From Paracoccus jeotgali (GTDB lineage Bacteria; Pseudomonadota; Alphaproteobacteria; Rhodobacterales; Rhodobacteraceae): DNA of 64,000 bases. The notes beneath the pieces are model-generated. The model had not been told where the DNA came from. It saw only the letters and a program-made list of their open reading frames with translations, and did not search any database. The translations under genes and the position numbers were made by a program. Below, in pieces: positions 1-8,267 of this stretch; the first letter of the stretch is position 1; each line of letters begins with the position of its first letter. The stretch is taken from positions 104,501 to 168,500 of the forward strand of contig NZ_CP025583.1 of NCBI RefSeq assembly GCF_002865605.1. Reading direction: 5' to 3'.

Positions 1-134
1 ACCTCGACCTGCTGCGCGACCTCAAGCGGGTGAACGCGCATATCGCCTCGGTCGCCTATCCGATCCTCGAGGAACACGGGCTGCTGAAGGAAAGCCGCCT
101 CAAGGACGGCATCGTCACCGCGCCCAGCGAATAG
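1..134 (+). CDS. C-terminal end of a probable Na/Pi-cotransporter family protein (partial)
   Basis: Only the last 43 codons are in the window, read in the frame starting at base 3 and ending at TAG 132-134. The residues RDLKRVNAHIASVAYPIL and the following helix resemble the C-terminal PhoU-like helical domain of Na+/phosphate symporter family membrane proteins, where an arginine-rich helix ends the protein. The membrane part lies outside the window, so the family call rests on this tail alone. It is codirectional with rpoN, which starts about 50 bases later. Confidence 0.6.
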   Translation, partial: LDLLRDLKRVNAHIASVAYPILEEHGLLKESRLKDGIVTAPSE

Positions 135-185
135 GCGCGTCGGGCCGGGCGTTGCTTGCTGGGCGGGAATGGACGACATTGCGTC

Positions 186-1535
186 ATGCACATCACCCAC
201 GGCCTTCACCTGACGCAGCGGAAATCCCTGGCCATGACGGCCGAACTGACCCGCGCCATCGGGATGCTGAAGCTGTCCAACGCCGATCTGGCGGCGGAAC
301 TGGCGACGCTGGCCGCCGCCAACGCGCATCTGACGGTGTCGCCAAGCGAGCCAGAGCCAGGATTGGCGCTGTTCCAGCAGCGCGGGGCCGAGGCGGCCAG
401 GCGGCCCAACGCCCCGCCGCCGGTCACGTCATCCGGGGCCGGGCTGGCGGAACTGACGCAGGCCGGCCCGGCGCCGGGGCTGCATGACCATCTGCTGCGC
501 GAATCCCGCCTGCTGCTGCGCGACCCGGCCGAGATCGCCATGGCCGAGGCGCTGATCCAATCGGTCGAGCCGACGGGCTGGCTGAACCAGCCGCTGCCCG
601 ACATCGCCGAGGCGTTCGCCTTTCCGTTGCCGCAGGTCGAGGCGGTGCTGGCCAAGCTTCAGCAGATCGAGCCGGCGGGGCTGTTCGCGCGTTCGCTGTC
701 CGAATGTCTGGCCTTGCAGGCGGCGGATCGCGGGGTGCTGACGCCGGCCTTTGCCGTGGTGCTGGACAACCTGCCGCTGCTGGCCGAGGGGCGGCTGGAC
801 GACCTCGCCGCCCGCGCGGGCGTCACGGTGGACGAGGTGGCCGGGATGCTGCGGCTGCTGCGCAGCTTCGATCCCAAGCCGGGGACGCAGTTCGACGCAA
901 GCGCGGTGGTGATCGCGCCGCCCGATCTGACGCTGCGCCGGGCGGGCGAGGGGTGGCAGGTCGAGCTGAACCGCTCGACCCTGCCGCAGCTGACGGTGTC
1001 GGACGCGGAAGCGGGCGATGCCGAGGATCTGCGGCAGGCGCGGCTGCTGGCGCAGGCGGTGGACCGGCGCAACGTCACGCTGCTGCGCGTGGCGCAGGCG
1101 GTGGTGCAGCGCCAGCGCGACTGGCTGCGCAGGGGCGATGCCGGGCTGGTGCCGCTGACGCTGGCGGGTCTGGCGCAAGAGCTGGACCTGCACGAGACGA
1201 CCATCGGACGCGCCGTGGCGGACCGGATGATGACCACGCCGCGCGGGACGATCCTGCTGCGCCGGCTGTTCAGCACCGGCGTCGCGATGCCGGGCCGGGC
1301 GCCGGTCTCAGCCACTGCGCTGCGCCACCGGATCGCCGGGCTGATCGCCGCCGAAGACCCCGCCGCGCCGCTGACCGACACGGCCATCGCGGCGCATCTG
1401 CGGGCCGAGGGGCTGCCGCTGGCACGCCGGACGGTGACGAAATACCGCGAGGCTCTGGGCCTTGCCCCCGCCGCCACGCGACAGACGCGGCAGTCGGGTG
1501 GGCCGCCGGATCGGGCGGACCCGCGCCGCGCGTGA
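186..1535 (+). CDS. rpoN: RNA polymerase sigma-54 factor RpoN
   Basis: This is an alternative sigma factor that directs RNA polymerase to -24/-12 promoters and needs an AAA+ activator to open DNA. The ATG at 186 is preferred over an in-frame TTG at 156 because region I (LTQRKSLAMTAELTRAIGML) then begins almost at once, as is usual. After a linker of about 90 residues come the core-binding domain, the HTH (LHETTIGRAVADRMM) and the RpoN box (ARRTVTKYRE) that reads the -24 element. At 449 residues it is slightly short; the glutamine-rich and acidic region II is largely absent, as in other alphaproteobacterial RpoN. It lies directly upstream of genes carrying two sigma-54-type promoters and a sigma-54 activator. 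Whether it is the only rpoN in the genome or a specialised paralogue cannot be told from this window. Confidence 0.95.
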   Translation: MHITHGLHLTQRKSLAMTAELTRAIGMLKLSNADLAAELATLAAANAHLTVSPSEPEPGLALFQQRGAEAARRPNAPPPVTSSGAGLAELTQAGPAPGLHDHLLRESRLLLRDPAEIAMAEALIQSVEPTGWLNQPLPDIAEAFAFPLPQVEAVLAKLQQIEPAGLFARSLSECLALQAADRGVLTPAFAVVLDNLPLLAEGRLDDLAARAGVTVDEVAGMLRLLRSFDPKPGTQFDASAVVIAPPDLTLRRAGEGWQVELNRSTLPQLTVSDAEAGDAEDLRQARLLAQAVDRRNVTLLRVAQAVVQRQRDWLRRGDAGLVPLTLAGLAQELDLHETTIGRAVADRMMTTPRGTILLRRLFSTGVAMPGRAPVSATALRHRIAGLIAAEDPAAPLTDTAIAAHLRAEGLPLARRTVTKYREALGLAPAATRQTRQSGGPPDRADPRRA

Positions 1536-1538
1536 CTC

Positions 1539-1618
1539 TCACGCCGTTCGCGTGAAAAGCGCGATCCGCTCGCCACCGCATCCGCGCGGCGGCTTTCAAA
1601 CCGCGTCCTCAGCGGTTT
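1539..1618 (+). promoter_or_regulatory. Candidate upstream activator sites before the importer operon
   Basis: Two inverted repeats lie between rpoN and the -24/-12 promoter. TCACGC-N5-GCGTGA at 1539-1555 is centred about 103 bases upstream of the GG of the -24 element, the usual distance for an enhancer-binding protein. AAACCGC-N7-GCGGTTT at 1598-1618 is closer. The second sigma-54 promoter has a CACGC/GCGTG dyad at a similar distance (9264-9273). Binding by the activator at 8268-9242 is inferred. Confidence 0.4.
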
Positions 1619-1647
1619 TCGCGGCCAAAGCAGCGGCAGGGGCGCGG

Positions 1648-1667
1648 GCGGCATGGTTCCTGCATAT
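1648..1667 (+). promoter_or_regulatory. Sigma-54 (-24/-12) promoter of the importer operon
   Basis: The core GG (1650-1651), ten bases, GC (1662-1663) has the exact spacing of a sigma-54 promoter; the full match is GGCATGGTTCCTGCA against the consensus TGGCACG-N4-TTGCW. The same 20 bases, GCGGCATGGTTCCTGCATAT, recur at 9363-9382 upstream of the AtuA-like gene. Transcription should start near 1674, leaving a leader of about 50 bases before the ATG at 1727. Confidence 0.8.
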
Positions 1668-1726
1668 GGTTGGTGGGGGATATTCGGGCGCGAGATACGC
1701 AGCCCGAACAACAGGGAGAGAAAGAC

Positions 1727-3259
1727 ATGAAATTGAACTGCCTTTTGGCGGTGTCCGTGCTGGCGCTGGGCGCCGGGCTGACACCAGCGGCGGCCGTCGA
1801 TCTGCGGATCGGGTTCAGCGTCGATGCCGACACGCTCGACCCGGCGAACCACCGCAACCGGCCGACCGAGACCATCATCCGCAACATGTTCGACGGGCTG
1901 CTGACCCGCGACTCGCAGATGAAGGTCGTACCCGAAATCGCGGAATCCATCGTGCAGGTCTCACCGACCGAATATGATTTCAAGATCCGCTCGGGCGTCA
2001 AGTTCCACGACGGCACCGAGATGACGGCCGAGGATGTGAAGTTCACGCTCGACCGCGTGGTGCAGGAAGGCGGCATGGACGACGGGCAGACCTCGCCGCG
2101 GCAGGGGTTGATGGGGCCGGTCGAGAAGGTCGATGTGATCGACGGCAACACCGTGCGGATCACCCTGACCGAGCCTTGGCCGATCCTGCCCGCGATGCTG
2201 CCGAACCAGCAGATCGTGTCCAAGGCGTTTGTCGAAAAGGTCGGCACCGAGGGCATGGCCACGCAAGTCAACGGCACCGGCCCCTTCAAGCTGGCCGAAT
2301 GGCGCAAGGGCGACGCGATCATCATGGAACGCTTTGACGACTATTACGGCGGCTCGCCAGAGATCCCGCCGGTCGGTCCGGCCTGCGTCGACCGCGCGAT
2401 CTTCAAGGTGATCCCGGAAACCGCCAGCCGCGTCGCCGCCCTGCTGGCCGGGGATGTCGAGATCATCACTGATGTGCCGCCCTTCTCAGTCGCGCAGATC
2501 AAGGCCAATGACGGCACCGACGTCATGACCGTGAACGGCACGCGCAGCTTCTTTGTGGCGATGAACACGCAGGGCGAGATCTTCGACGATCCCAAGGTGC
2601 GACAGGCCGCCGCCCATGCGCTGGACAAGGACCTGATCATCGACAAGATCCTGGGCGGCAACGCGCAGCGGATCGAAGGCATCCTGTCGCCCGACGCCTT
2701 CGGCGCAAGCGAGCTGCCCGCCTATGAACATGACGTTGAAAAGGCCAAGCAGATGCTGGCCGAGGCGGGCTATCCCGACGGCATCGACGTGACGCTGGAT
2801 GTCGAGGGCGCGTTCAAGGACGATGCCGAGGCGGTCGCCTCGCTGCTGGCCAAGGCCGGGATCCGGGCCAAGGTCGCGGTCGGCGAAAGCGCGCAGCTGT
2901 CCGAGAAATGGCGCACCGCCGGCAAGCCCAAATCCGGCGATCTGTATTTCAGCAGCTGGGGCAACGGCTCGCTCGACCCGTTCGACATCTTCACGCCCAC
3001 GCACCGCACCGATGACCGCGGCAACTCGGCCGGCTATTCCAACCCCGAGGTCGACCGGCTGCTGGACGAGGCCGCCGTCGAGATGGACAGCGACAAGCGC
3101 GCGGCCCTGTATCGCGAGGCCGAGCTGATCATCAACGCCGATGCGCCCTATCTGTATCTGTGGGTCCCGCAAGAGATCTATGGGGTCTCGAAGCGACTGT
3201 CGGGCTGGACGCCCAGTGCCGACAGCCGCATCAACCTGCATGATGCCTGCGTCGATTGA
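1727..3259 (+). CDS. ABC transporter substrate-binding protein, family 5 (peptide/nickel type)
   Basis: This is a periplasmic solute-binding protein for an oligopeptide-type ABC importer. The start at ATG 1727 follows an AGGGAGAG ribosome site. Residues 1-23 form a Sec signal peptide ending in AAA with no lipobox, so it should be free in the periplasm. The mature N-terminus VDLRIGFSVDADTLDPANH and the motif GTGPFKLAEWRKGD are typical of SBP_bac_5 proteins. Length (510 aa) is normal for the family. It is the first gene downstream of a sigma-54 promoter and begins a tight operon. The true ligand is unknown: peptides, opines, amino-sugar conjugates and metal chelates are all transported by this family. 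Confidence 0.9.
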   Translation: MKLNCLLAVSVLALGAGLTPAAAVDLRIGFSVDADTLDPANHRNRPTETIIRNMFDGLLTRDSQMKVVPEIAESIVQVSPTEYDFKIRSGVKFHDGTEMTAEDVKFTLDRVVQEGGMDDGQTSPRQGLMGPVEKVDVIDGNTVRITLTEPWPILPAMLPNQQIVSKAFVEKVGTEGMATQVNGTGPFKLAEWRKGDAIIMERFDDYYGGSPEIPPVGPACVDRAIFKVIPETASRVAALLAGDVEIITDVPPFSVAQIKANDGTDVMTVNGTRSFFVAMNTQGEIFDDPKVRQAAAHALDKDLIIDKILGGNAQRIEGILSPDAFGASELPAYEHDVEKAKQMLAEAGYPDGIDVTLDVEGAFKDDAEAVASLLAKAGIRAKVAVGESAQLSEKWRTAGKPKSGDLYFSSWGNGSLDPFDIFTPTHRTDDRGNSAGYSNPEVDRLLDEAAVEMDSDKRAALYREAELIINADAPYLYLWVPQEIYGVSKRLSGWTPSADSRINLHDACVD

Positions 3260-3286
3260 TCCGCGGATGAAAAAGGGGGAACAGGC

Positions 3287-4294
3287 ATGACTTCGGGCAA
3301 GCTTTTGGAACGCTTCCTTCAGCTTCTGCCTGTTCTTCTGGGGGTCAGCGCCATCGCGTTCGCGATGATGGCGCTGACCCCCGGCGACCCGGTGCAGATC
3401 ATGATCGGCGATCAGTCGGTCACGCCGGAACAGGTCGAGACGCTGCGCCGCGATCTGGGGCTGGATCAACCGCTCTACAAACGGTTCATCCTGTTTCTGG
3501 GCAACGCCATCAGCGGCGATTTCGGCACCAGCTTCTATCACCGCCGCCCAGTCGTCGATGTCATCGCCGAGCGTCTGCCCGCCACCATCGAACTGAGCCT
3601 CGTGGCGCTGATCTTTGCCCTGGGCACCGCCATTCCGCTGGGCGTCCTTGCGGCGATCCGCAAGAACTCGCTGCTCGACCGGCTGGCGACGGTGGGTTCG
3701 CTGCTGGGGGTGTCGATGCCCGGCTTCTGGTTCGGCATCCTGCTGATCATGCTGTTTGCCGTGCATCTGCAAATCTTCCCGGTCTCGGGCCGGATCGGAT
3801 TTGCGTATGAGGTGCCGTCGATCACCGGCTTCCTGCTGATCGACACGCTGCTGAACGGCAATCTGCGCGCCTTTGGCGATGCGCTGCGCCACATCATGCT
3901 GCCCGCGATCACGCTGGGGCTGCCGATGACGGCGATCCTGATGCGGGTGACGCGGACCTCGATGCTCGAGGTGCTGCGGCAGGACTATGTCACCTTTGCC
4001 GATGCCAAGGGGCTGTCGCGGCGCAAGGTGCTGTTCCGCCACGCGCTGAAGAACGCGCTGATCCCCACGGTCTCGGTCGCGGCCATCGAGACCGGCAGCC
4101 TGCTGGGCGGCAACATGATCATCGAGACGGTGTTCGGCTGGCCCGGTCTGGGTCGGTTGGTGGTCGAGAGCATCTTTTTGCGGAACTTCCCGCTCGTTCA
4201 GGCGGCGGTGCTGTTCTACGCGGTGACCTATGTGCTGCTGAACTTCATCGCCGACATCCTCTATACCGTCCTCAACCCACGGGTGAAGCTGTGA
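3287..4294 (+). CDS. Peptide-type ABC transporter permease, DppB/OppB family
   Basis: This is the first inner-membrane permease subunit of the importer. The protein (335 aa) has an N-terminal membrane anchor (LERFLQLLPVLLGVSAIAFAMM), the TPGDP loop diagnostic of the DppB family, and further membrane spans. The ATPase-contact loop reads TFADAKGLSRRKVLFRHALKNALIPTVS, shown here only by its start and end as a landmark near residues 230-256. It starts 27 bases after the binding-protein stop and overlaps the next permease by four bases (GTGA), so the two should be translationally coupled and form a heterodimer. Confidence 0.92.
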   Translation: MTSGKLLERFLQLLPVLLGVSAIAFAMMALTPGDPVQIMIGDQSVTPEQVETLRRDLGLDQPLYKRFILFLGNAISGDFGTSFYHRRPVVDVIAERLPATIELSLVALIFALGTAIPLGVLAAIRKNSLLDRLATVGSLLGVSMPGFWFGILLIMLFAVHLQIFPVSGRIGFAYEVPSITGFLLIDTLLNGNLRAFGDALRHIMLPAITLGLPMTAILMRVTRTSMLEVLRQDYVTFADAKGLSRRKVLFRHALKNALIPTVSVAAIETGSLLGGNMIIETVFGWPGLGRLVVESIFLRNFPLVQAAVLFYAVTYVLLNFIADILYTVLNPRVKL

Positions 4295-5181
4295 GCGTCG
4301 TTCTGGACCAACCCGCCGCGACCGAGTCGATCTTTCGCCGCAACATGGCCGGATTTGCGCAGAACCGGCTGGCGCTGCCGAGCGCGGTGGTGGTGCTGCT
4401 GTTCGTGGTCATGGCGATCTTTGCGCCGCTGATCGCGCCGCAGGACCCCAATGAGACCGACCTGTTCCGCCGCCTGCAACCGCCGGCCTGGGCCGAGGGC
4501 GGCGAATGGGCCTATTTCCTGGGCTGCGACGCGCTGGGCCGCGATATCCTGTCGCGGATCATCTATGGCGCCCGCATCTCGATCTTCATCGGCGTGGTCG
4601 TGGTGTCGATCGCCACGGTGGTCGGGATTCTGGCCGGCCTGGCCTCGGGCTATCTGCGCGGCTGGGTCGATATCGTCATTTCGCGCATCGTCGATATCCT
4701 GCTGGGCTTTCCCTATCTGATCTTTGCCATCGGGCTGATGGCGATGATGGGGCCGGGGCTGTGGAACATCATCCTGGCGCTCGCCTACAAGGAATGGGTG
4801 ATCCCCTGCCGTGTCGTGCGCGGCGAGACGCTGGCCACGCGCGAGCTGGAATATGTCGAGGCCGCGCGGGCGCTGGGCGCATCCGGGCGGCACATCATGC
4901 TGCGCGAGATCCTGCCCAACATCCTGTCGCCGGTCATCGTCGTGTCCACGATCCGCATGGCCCATATCATCATTCTTGAAGCCTCGCTGTCCTTCCTGGG
5001 GCTGGGCGTGCAGCCGCCGACCGCGTCCTGGGGGTCGATGGTGGCCGATGGGCGGGCCTTTATCCTGGAAGCGTGGTGGGTCTCGACCTTCCCCGGTCTG
5101 GCCATCGTGGCGCTGGTGCTGGCGATCAATGTGGCGAGCCAGGGGCTGCGCGACGCCTTCGATCCAAGGTTTGCAGAATGA
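4291..5181 (+). CDS. Peptide-type ABC transporter permease, DppC/OppC family
   Basis: This is the second permease subunit of the importer. The start is GTG at 4291 within a GTGA overlap with the upstream gene. It shows the family landmarks: a first membrane span near residues 25-50, the loop LGCDALGRDILSRIIYGAR that defines OppC-type N-terminal regions, and the ATPase-contact loop around EAARALGASGRHIMLREI. Length (296 aa) is standard. It ends in an ATGA overlap with the following ATPase gene. Confidence 0.92.
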   Translation: MSVVLDQPAATESIFRRNMAGFAQNRLALPSAVVVLLFVVMAIFAPLIAPQDPNETDLFRRLQPPAWAEGGEWAYFLGCDALGRDILSRIIYGARISIFIGVVVVSIATVVGILAGLASGYLRGWVDIVISRIVDILLGFPYLIFAIGLMAMMGPGLWNIILALAYKEWVIPCRVVRGETLATRELEYVEAARALGASGRHIMLREILPNILSPVIVVSTIRMAHIIILEASLSFLGLGVQPPTASWGSMVADGRAFILEAWWVSTFPGLAIVALVLAINVASQGLRDAFDPRFAE

Positions 5182-6167
5182 CAGATGATCTGCTGGAAGT
5201 GCGCGGGCTGCGGACGGTGTTCGACACCCGCGCCGGTCAGGTGCCGGCCGTCGACGGGGTCGATGTGACGGTCCGGCGCGGCGAATGTCTGGGCGTGGTC
5301 GGCGAAAGCGGCTCGGGCAAAAGCGTGACCTTTGCCTCGGTCATGGGGCTGATCCGGCAGCCGGGGCGGATCGACGCGGGCGAGATCCGCTTTGACGGGC
5401 GCGACCTGCGCGGGCTGTCGCCGTCGCAGATGCGGGCGGTGCGCGGCAAGGACATCGCCATGACGATGCAGGACGCGCTGACCGCGCTGAACCCGGCGCT
5501 GACCGTGGGCGAACAGATCGCCGAGGTGCTGGAAGCCCATGACGAGACGCTGCCGCCCCGCGGCGGCGCGCGCCGCACCGCGATCCGCGACCGCTCGGAA
5601 GAGATGCTGCAACTGGTCGGCATCCCCTCGGCCGCCAGCCGGCTGCGGCAATATCCGCACGAGTTCTCGGGCGGGATGCGGCAGCGCATCATGATCGCCA
5701 TTGCGCTGGCCTGCCGGCCCCAGCTGCTGATCGCGGACGAGCCGACGACGGCGCTGGACGTCACCATTCAGGCGCAGGTGCTGGAGCTGATCACCGACAT
5801 CCGCGCCCGGCTGGGGATGAGCGTGGTGCTGATCACCCATGATCTGGGCGTCGTGGCCGAGCATTGCGAGCGGGTGATGGTCATGTATGCCGGGCAGGTG
5901 GTCGAGACCGGCCCCACGGCCGAGGTCGTGGCCAATCCGCGCCACCCCTATACCAAGGGGCTGCTGGCCTCGATCCCGCGCCCGGCGCTGCGCGGCCAGC
6001 CGATCCAGCCGATCATGGGGCAGGTGCCCGACCTGATCGGGATGCCCGCCCAGTGCCGCTTTCATTCGCGCTGCCCGATGGCCATCGACGCCTGCCTCAA
6101 GCCCATTCCCATGCGGCCCGCCGGTCTCGGCCGGCAGGCCCGCTGCATCCGGCTGGAGGAGATGTGA
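5178..6167 (+). CDS. Peptide-type ABC transporter ATP-binding protein, DppD family
   Basis: This is one of two cytoplasmic ATPases that power the importer. The start is ATG 5178, overlapping the permease stop. Visible motifs are Walker A GESGSGKS, the Q-loop, signature FSGGMRQRI, Walker B LLIADEPTTALD and the C-terminal oligopeptide-transporter extension with spaced cysteines (PAQCRFHSRCP), which in this family is often linked to an iron-sulfur cluster. Length is 329 aa. The stop overlaps the start of the partner ATPase (TGATG), consistent with a DppD/DppF heterodimer. Confidence 0.92.
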   Translation: MTDDLLEVRGLRTVFDTRAGQVPAVDGVDVTVRRGECLGVVGESGSGKSVTFASVMGLIRQPGRIDAGEIRFDGRDLRGLSPSQMRAVRGKDIAMTMQDALTALNPALTVGEQIAEVLEAHDETLPPRGGARRTAIRDRSEEMLQLVGIPSAASRLRQYPHEFSGGMRQRIMIAIALACRPQLLIADEPTTALDVTIQAQVLELITDIRARLGMSVVLITHDLGVVAEHCERVMVMYAGQVVETGPTAEVVANPRHPYTKGLLASIPRPALRGQPIQPIMGQVPDLIGMPAQCRFHSRCPMAIDACLKPIPMRPAGLGRQARCIRLEEM

Positions 6168-7177
6168 TGTCGCTGCTATCGGTCGAACACCTGTCGAAAT
6201 TCTATGGCGGCAAGCCGGGGCTGACGGCGCGGCTGACCGGTGCGCCGGGGCTGGTCGTGCGGGCGGTCAACGATGTCAGCCTGACCGTCGAGCGCGGCGA
6301 GATCCTGGGTCTGATCGGGGAAAGCGGCTGCGGCAAATCCACGCTGGGCCGCGCGATCCTGCGCCTCAGCGAGCCGACGGCGGGGCGGGTGGTGTTTGAC
6401 GGGCAGGACATCACCGCGCTGTCGCCGCCCGCGCTGAAGGCGATGCGGCGGCGGATGCAGATCATCTTTCAAGACCCCTATGCCAGCCTGAACCCGCGCC
6501 GCACCGTGGCCGAGATCGTGGGCCTGCCGCTGCGGCTGCATGGAATCGCGCGCAGCAGTGATGAAATCCGCCACATGGTCGGCCAGATCTGCGAGCGGGT
6601 GGGGCTGAAGGCCAATCAGCTCGACCGCTATCCGCACCAGTTCTCGGGCGGGCAGCGGCAGCGGATCGGGATCGCGCGGGCGTTGGTCTCGACGCCCGAG
6701 TTCATCGTCTGCGACGAGCCGGTGTCGGCGCTGGACGTGTCGATCCAGGCGCAGATCATCACGCTGCTGCAGGATCTGAAGCAGGAAATGGGGCTGACCT
6801 ATTTGTTCATCAGCCATGATATTTCCGTCATCGGCTATCTCGCCGACCGGGTGGCGGTGATGTATCTGGGTGAGATCGTCGAGATGGGGCAGGTCGAGGA
6901 CATCCTCGCCCGCCCGCGCCACCCCTATACGCAAAGCCTGATGTCGGCGGTGCCCGAGCTTGAGCCGACCGGCCGCCGCAACCGCGTCCGGCTAAAGGGC
7001 GATCTGCCCTCGCCGCTGGCGCCGCCGCCGGGTTGCAAGTTCCACACCCGCTGCCCGCTGGCCATCGACATCTGCCGCAAGGTGGTGCCGGTGTCGGAAA
7101 CGCTGGCGCCCGGCCACACCGCCGCCTGCCACCGGCTGCACGAAAACATCTCGCTGCTCGAGGAGCCTGCGGCATGA
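6167..7177 (+). CDS. Peptide-type ABC transporter ATP-binding protein, DppF family
   Basis: This is the second ATPase of the importer (336 aa). Motifs are Walker [10 protein letters not shown], signature FSGGQRQRI, Walker [13 protein letters not shown] and a C-terminal cysteine-containing tail [11 protein letters not shown]. The protein carries the DppF hallmark [14 protein letters not shown]. It starts at ATG 6167, one base into the previous stop, and ends in an ATGA overlap with the hydrolase gene, which ties the hydrolase to uptake. Confidence 0.92.
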   Translation: MSLLSVEHLSKFYGGKPGLTARLTGAPGLVVRAVNDVSLTVERGEILGLIGESGCGKSTLGRAILRLSEPTAGRVVFDGQDITALSPPALKAMRRRMQIIFQDPYASLNPRRTVAEIVGLPLRLHGIARSSDEIRHMVGQICERVGLKANQLDRYPHQFSGGQRQRIGIARALVSTPEFIVCDEPVSALDVSIQAQIITLLQDLKQEMGLTYLFISHDISVIGYLADRVAVMYLGEIVEMGQVEDILARPRHPYTQSLMSAVPELEPTGRRNRVRLKGDLPSPLAPPPGCKFHTRCPLAIDICRKVVPVSETLAPGHTAACHRLHENISLLEEPAA

Positions 7178-8235
7178 GCGTGATCACCCTTGCCCTGACC
7201 GGCAGCGCCCATGACCGCGGCCGCGTCCAAGCCAGCGCCGGGCAGGCGGAACAGGTCCGTCAGGCGACCATCGGCCGGGTCCAGACCGCGCAGGCCGAGG
7301 GGCTGATCGACGCCGAGGCCCGCGCCTATCTGGCCGCGCAGCGCGCCTTTCATCAGGCCGCCGATCCCGAAGGGCTGGCCGAGCTGGACGGCATCGCCGC
7401 CGGTTTCGGTCTCGATCCCGACATGCTGTTCACCCATCTGCATGTCAGCACGCTGCGGGCGTTGAAGAACGGCGCGCGGCTGGATGACGGGTGCAGCGCA
7501 TGGGCGGTCAGCGACGGGCCGGATGGTCCCCTGGTGGTCAAGAACCGCGATTTCTCGGGCACGCATCTGGGCATCCAGACGGTGGCGCAGCATGACGGGC
7601 CGGATGTGATCACGGGCGGGATGCTTTGCCTTGGCAGTCTGGGCAGCCCCGGCGCCTATTCCAGCGGCGTCAACGCGCAGGGCTTTGCGCTGGCCGATAC
7701 GCAGGTCGCGGTCCGGCATCACCGGGTCGGCTGGCTGCGCTATTTCCTGATGACGCGGCTGCTGGCGCGCTGCGCGACGGTGGCCGAGGCGCTGGCGCTG
7801 ATCGACAGCCAGCCCCATGCGGGCGGTGGCACGCTGGTCATGGCCGACGCCTCGGGCGATGTCGCGGCGGTGGAACTGGGCGCGGCGGGGGCCGATGTGA
7901 CGCGCGGACCCCTGGTCTGGCGCACCAACCAGTATGTCAGCGCGGCGCTGGCGGGCGACACGCTGCTGCCGCACGGCGACGTCATCGCGGGCAATTCCGG
8001 CGACCGCTTCGCGCATCTGCAGGCGGTGCTGCCCGGCCGCGACTGGGATCGGACGGCCGCGCAGGCACTGATGGCCACCCATCCCGATCAGGGCGCGCCG
8101 ATCTGCCAGCATGGCGAGGACAGCGGCACCATGACCATCGCCTCGGCCGTCTATTCCTGCCGCGACCGCGACGCGCTGATCTGCCCGGGCAACCCTTGTT
8201 CGGGGGCGTGGACCCGGCATACACTCGACCGCTGA
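7174..8235 (+). CDS. C45-family Ntn hydrolase (acyltransferase/amidohydrolase-like)
   Basis: The protein resembles peptidase family C45, which includes isopenicillin-N acyltransferase and beta-alanyl amide hydrolases. These are made as precursors and cut themselves before a cysteine that becomes the N-terminal nucleophile. Here the likely site is Gly106-Cys107 in DDGCSAWAV, followed by VVKNRDFSGTH, where an Asn-Arg-Asp segment normally shapes the active site. There is no signal peptide, so it should act in the cytoplasm. Coupling to the importer suggests it cleaves an amide bond in the imported compound. Family assignment is good; the substrate is unknown. Length is 353 aa and the start at 7174 is set by the ATGA overlap. 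Confidence 0.8.
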   Translation: MSVITLALTGSAHDRGRVQASAGQAEQVRQATIGRVQTAQAEGLIDAEARAYLAAQRAFHQAADPEGLAELDGIAAGFGLDPDMLFTHLHVSTLRALKNGARLDDGCSAWAVSDGPDGPLVVKNRDFSGTHLGIQTVAQHDGPDVITGGMLCLGSLGSPGAYSSGVNAQGFALADTQVAVRHHRVGWLRYFLMTRLLARCATVAEALALIDSQPHAGGGTLVMADASGDVAAVELGAAGADVTRGPLVWRTNQYVSAALAGDTLLPHGDVIAGNSGDRFAHLQAVLPGRDWDRTAAQALMATHPDQGAPICQHGEDSGTMTIASAVYSCRDRDALICPGNPCSGAWTRHTLDR

Positions 8236-8267
8236 TGTAAAGCGGACGGGTGGCTGCGGAATCCTGC

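Noticed and set aside
156..185. Upstream TTG start for rpoN
   Set aside because: The ten extra residues are not expected before region I, and ATG 186 gives the usual N-terminus.
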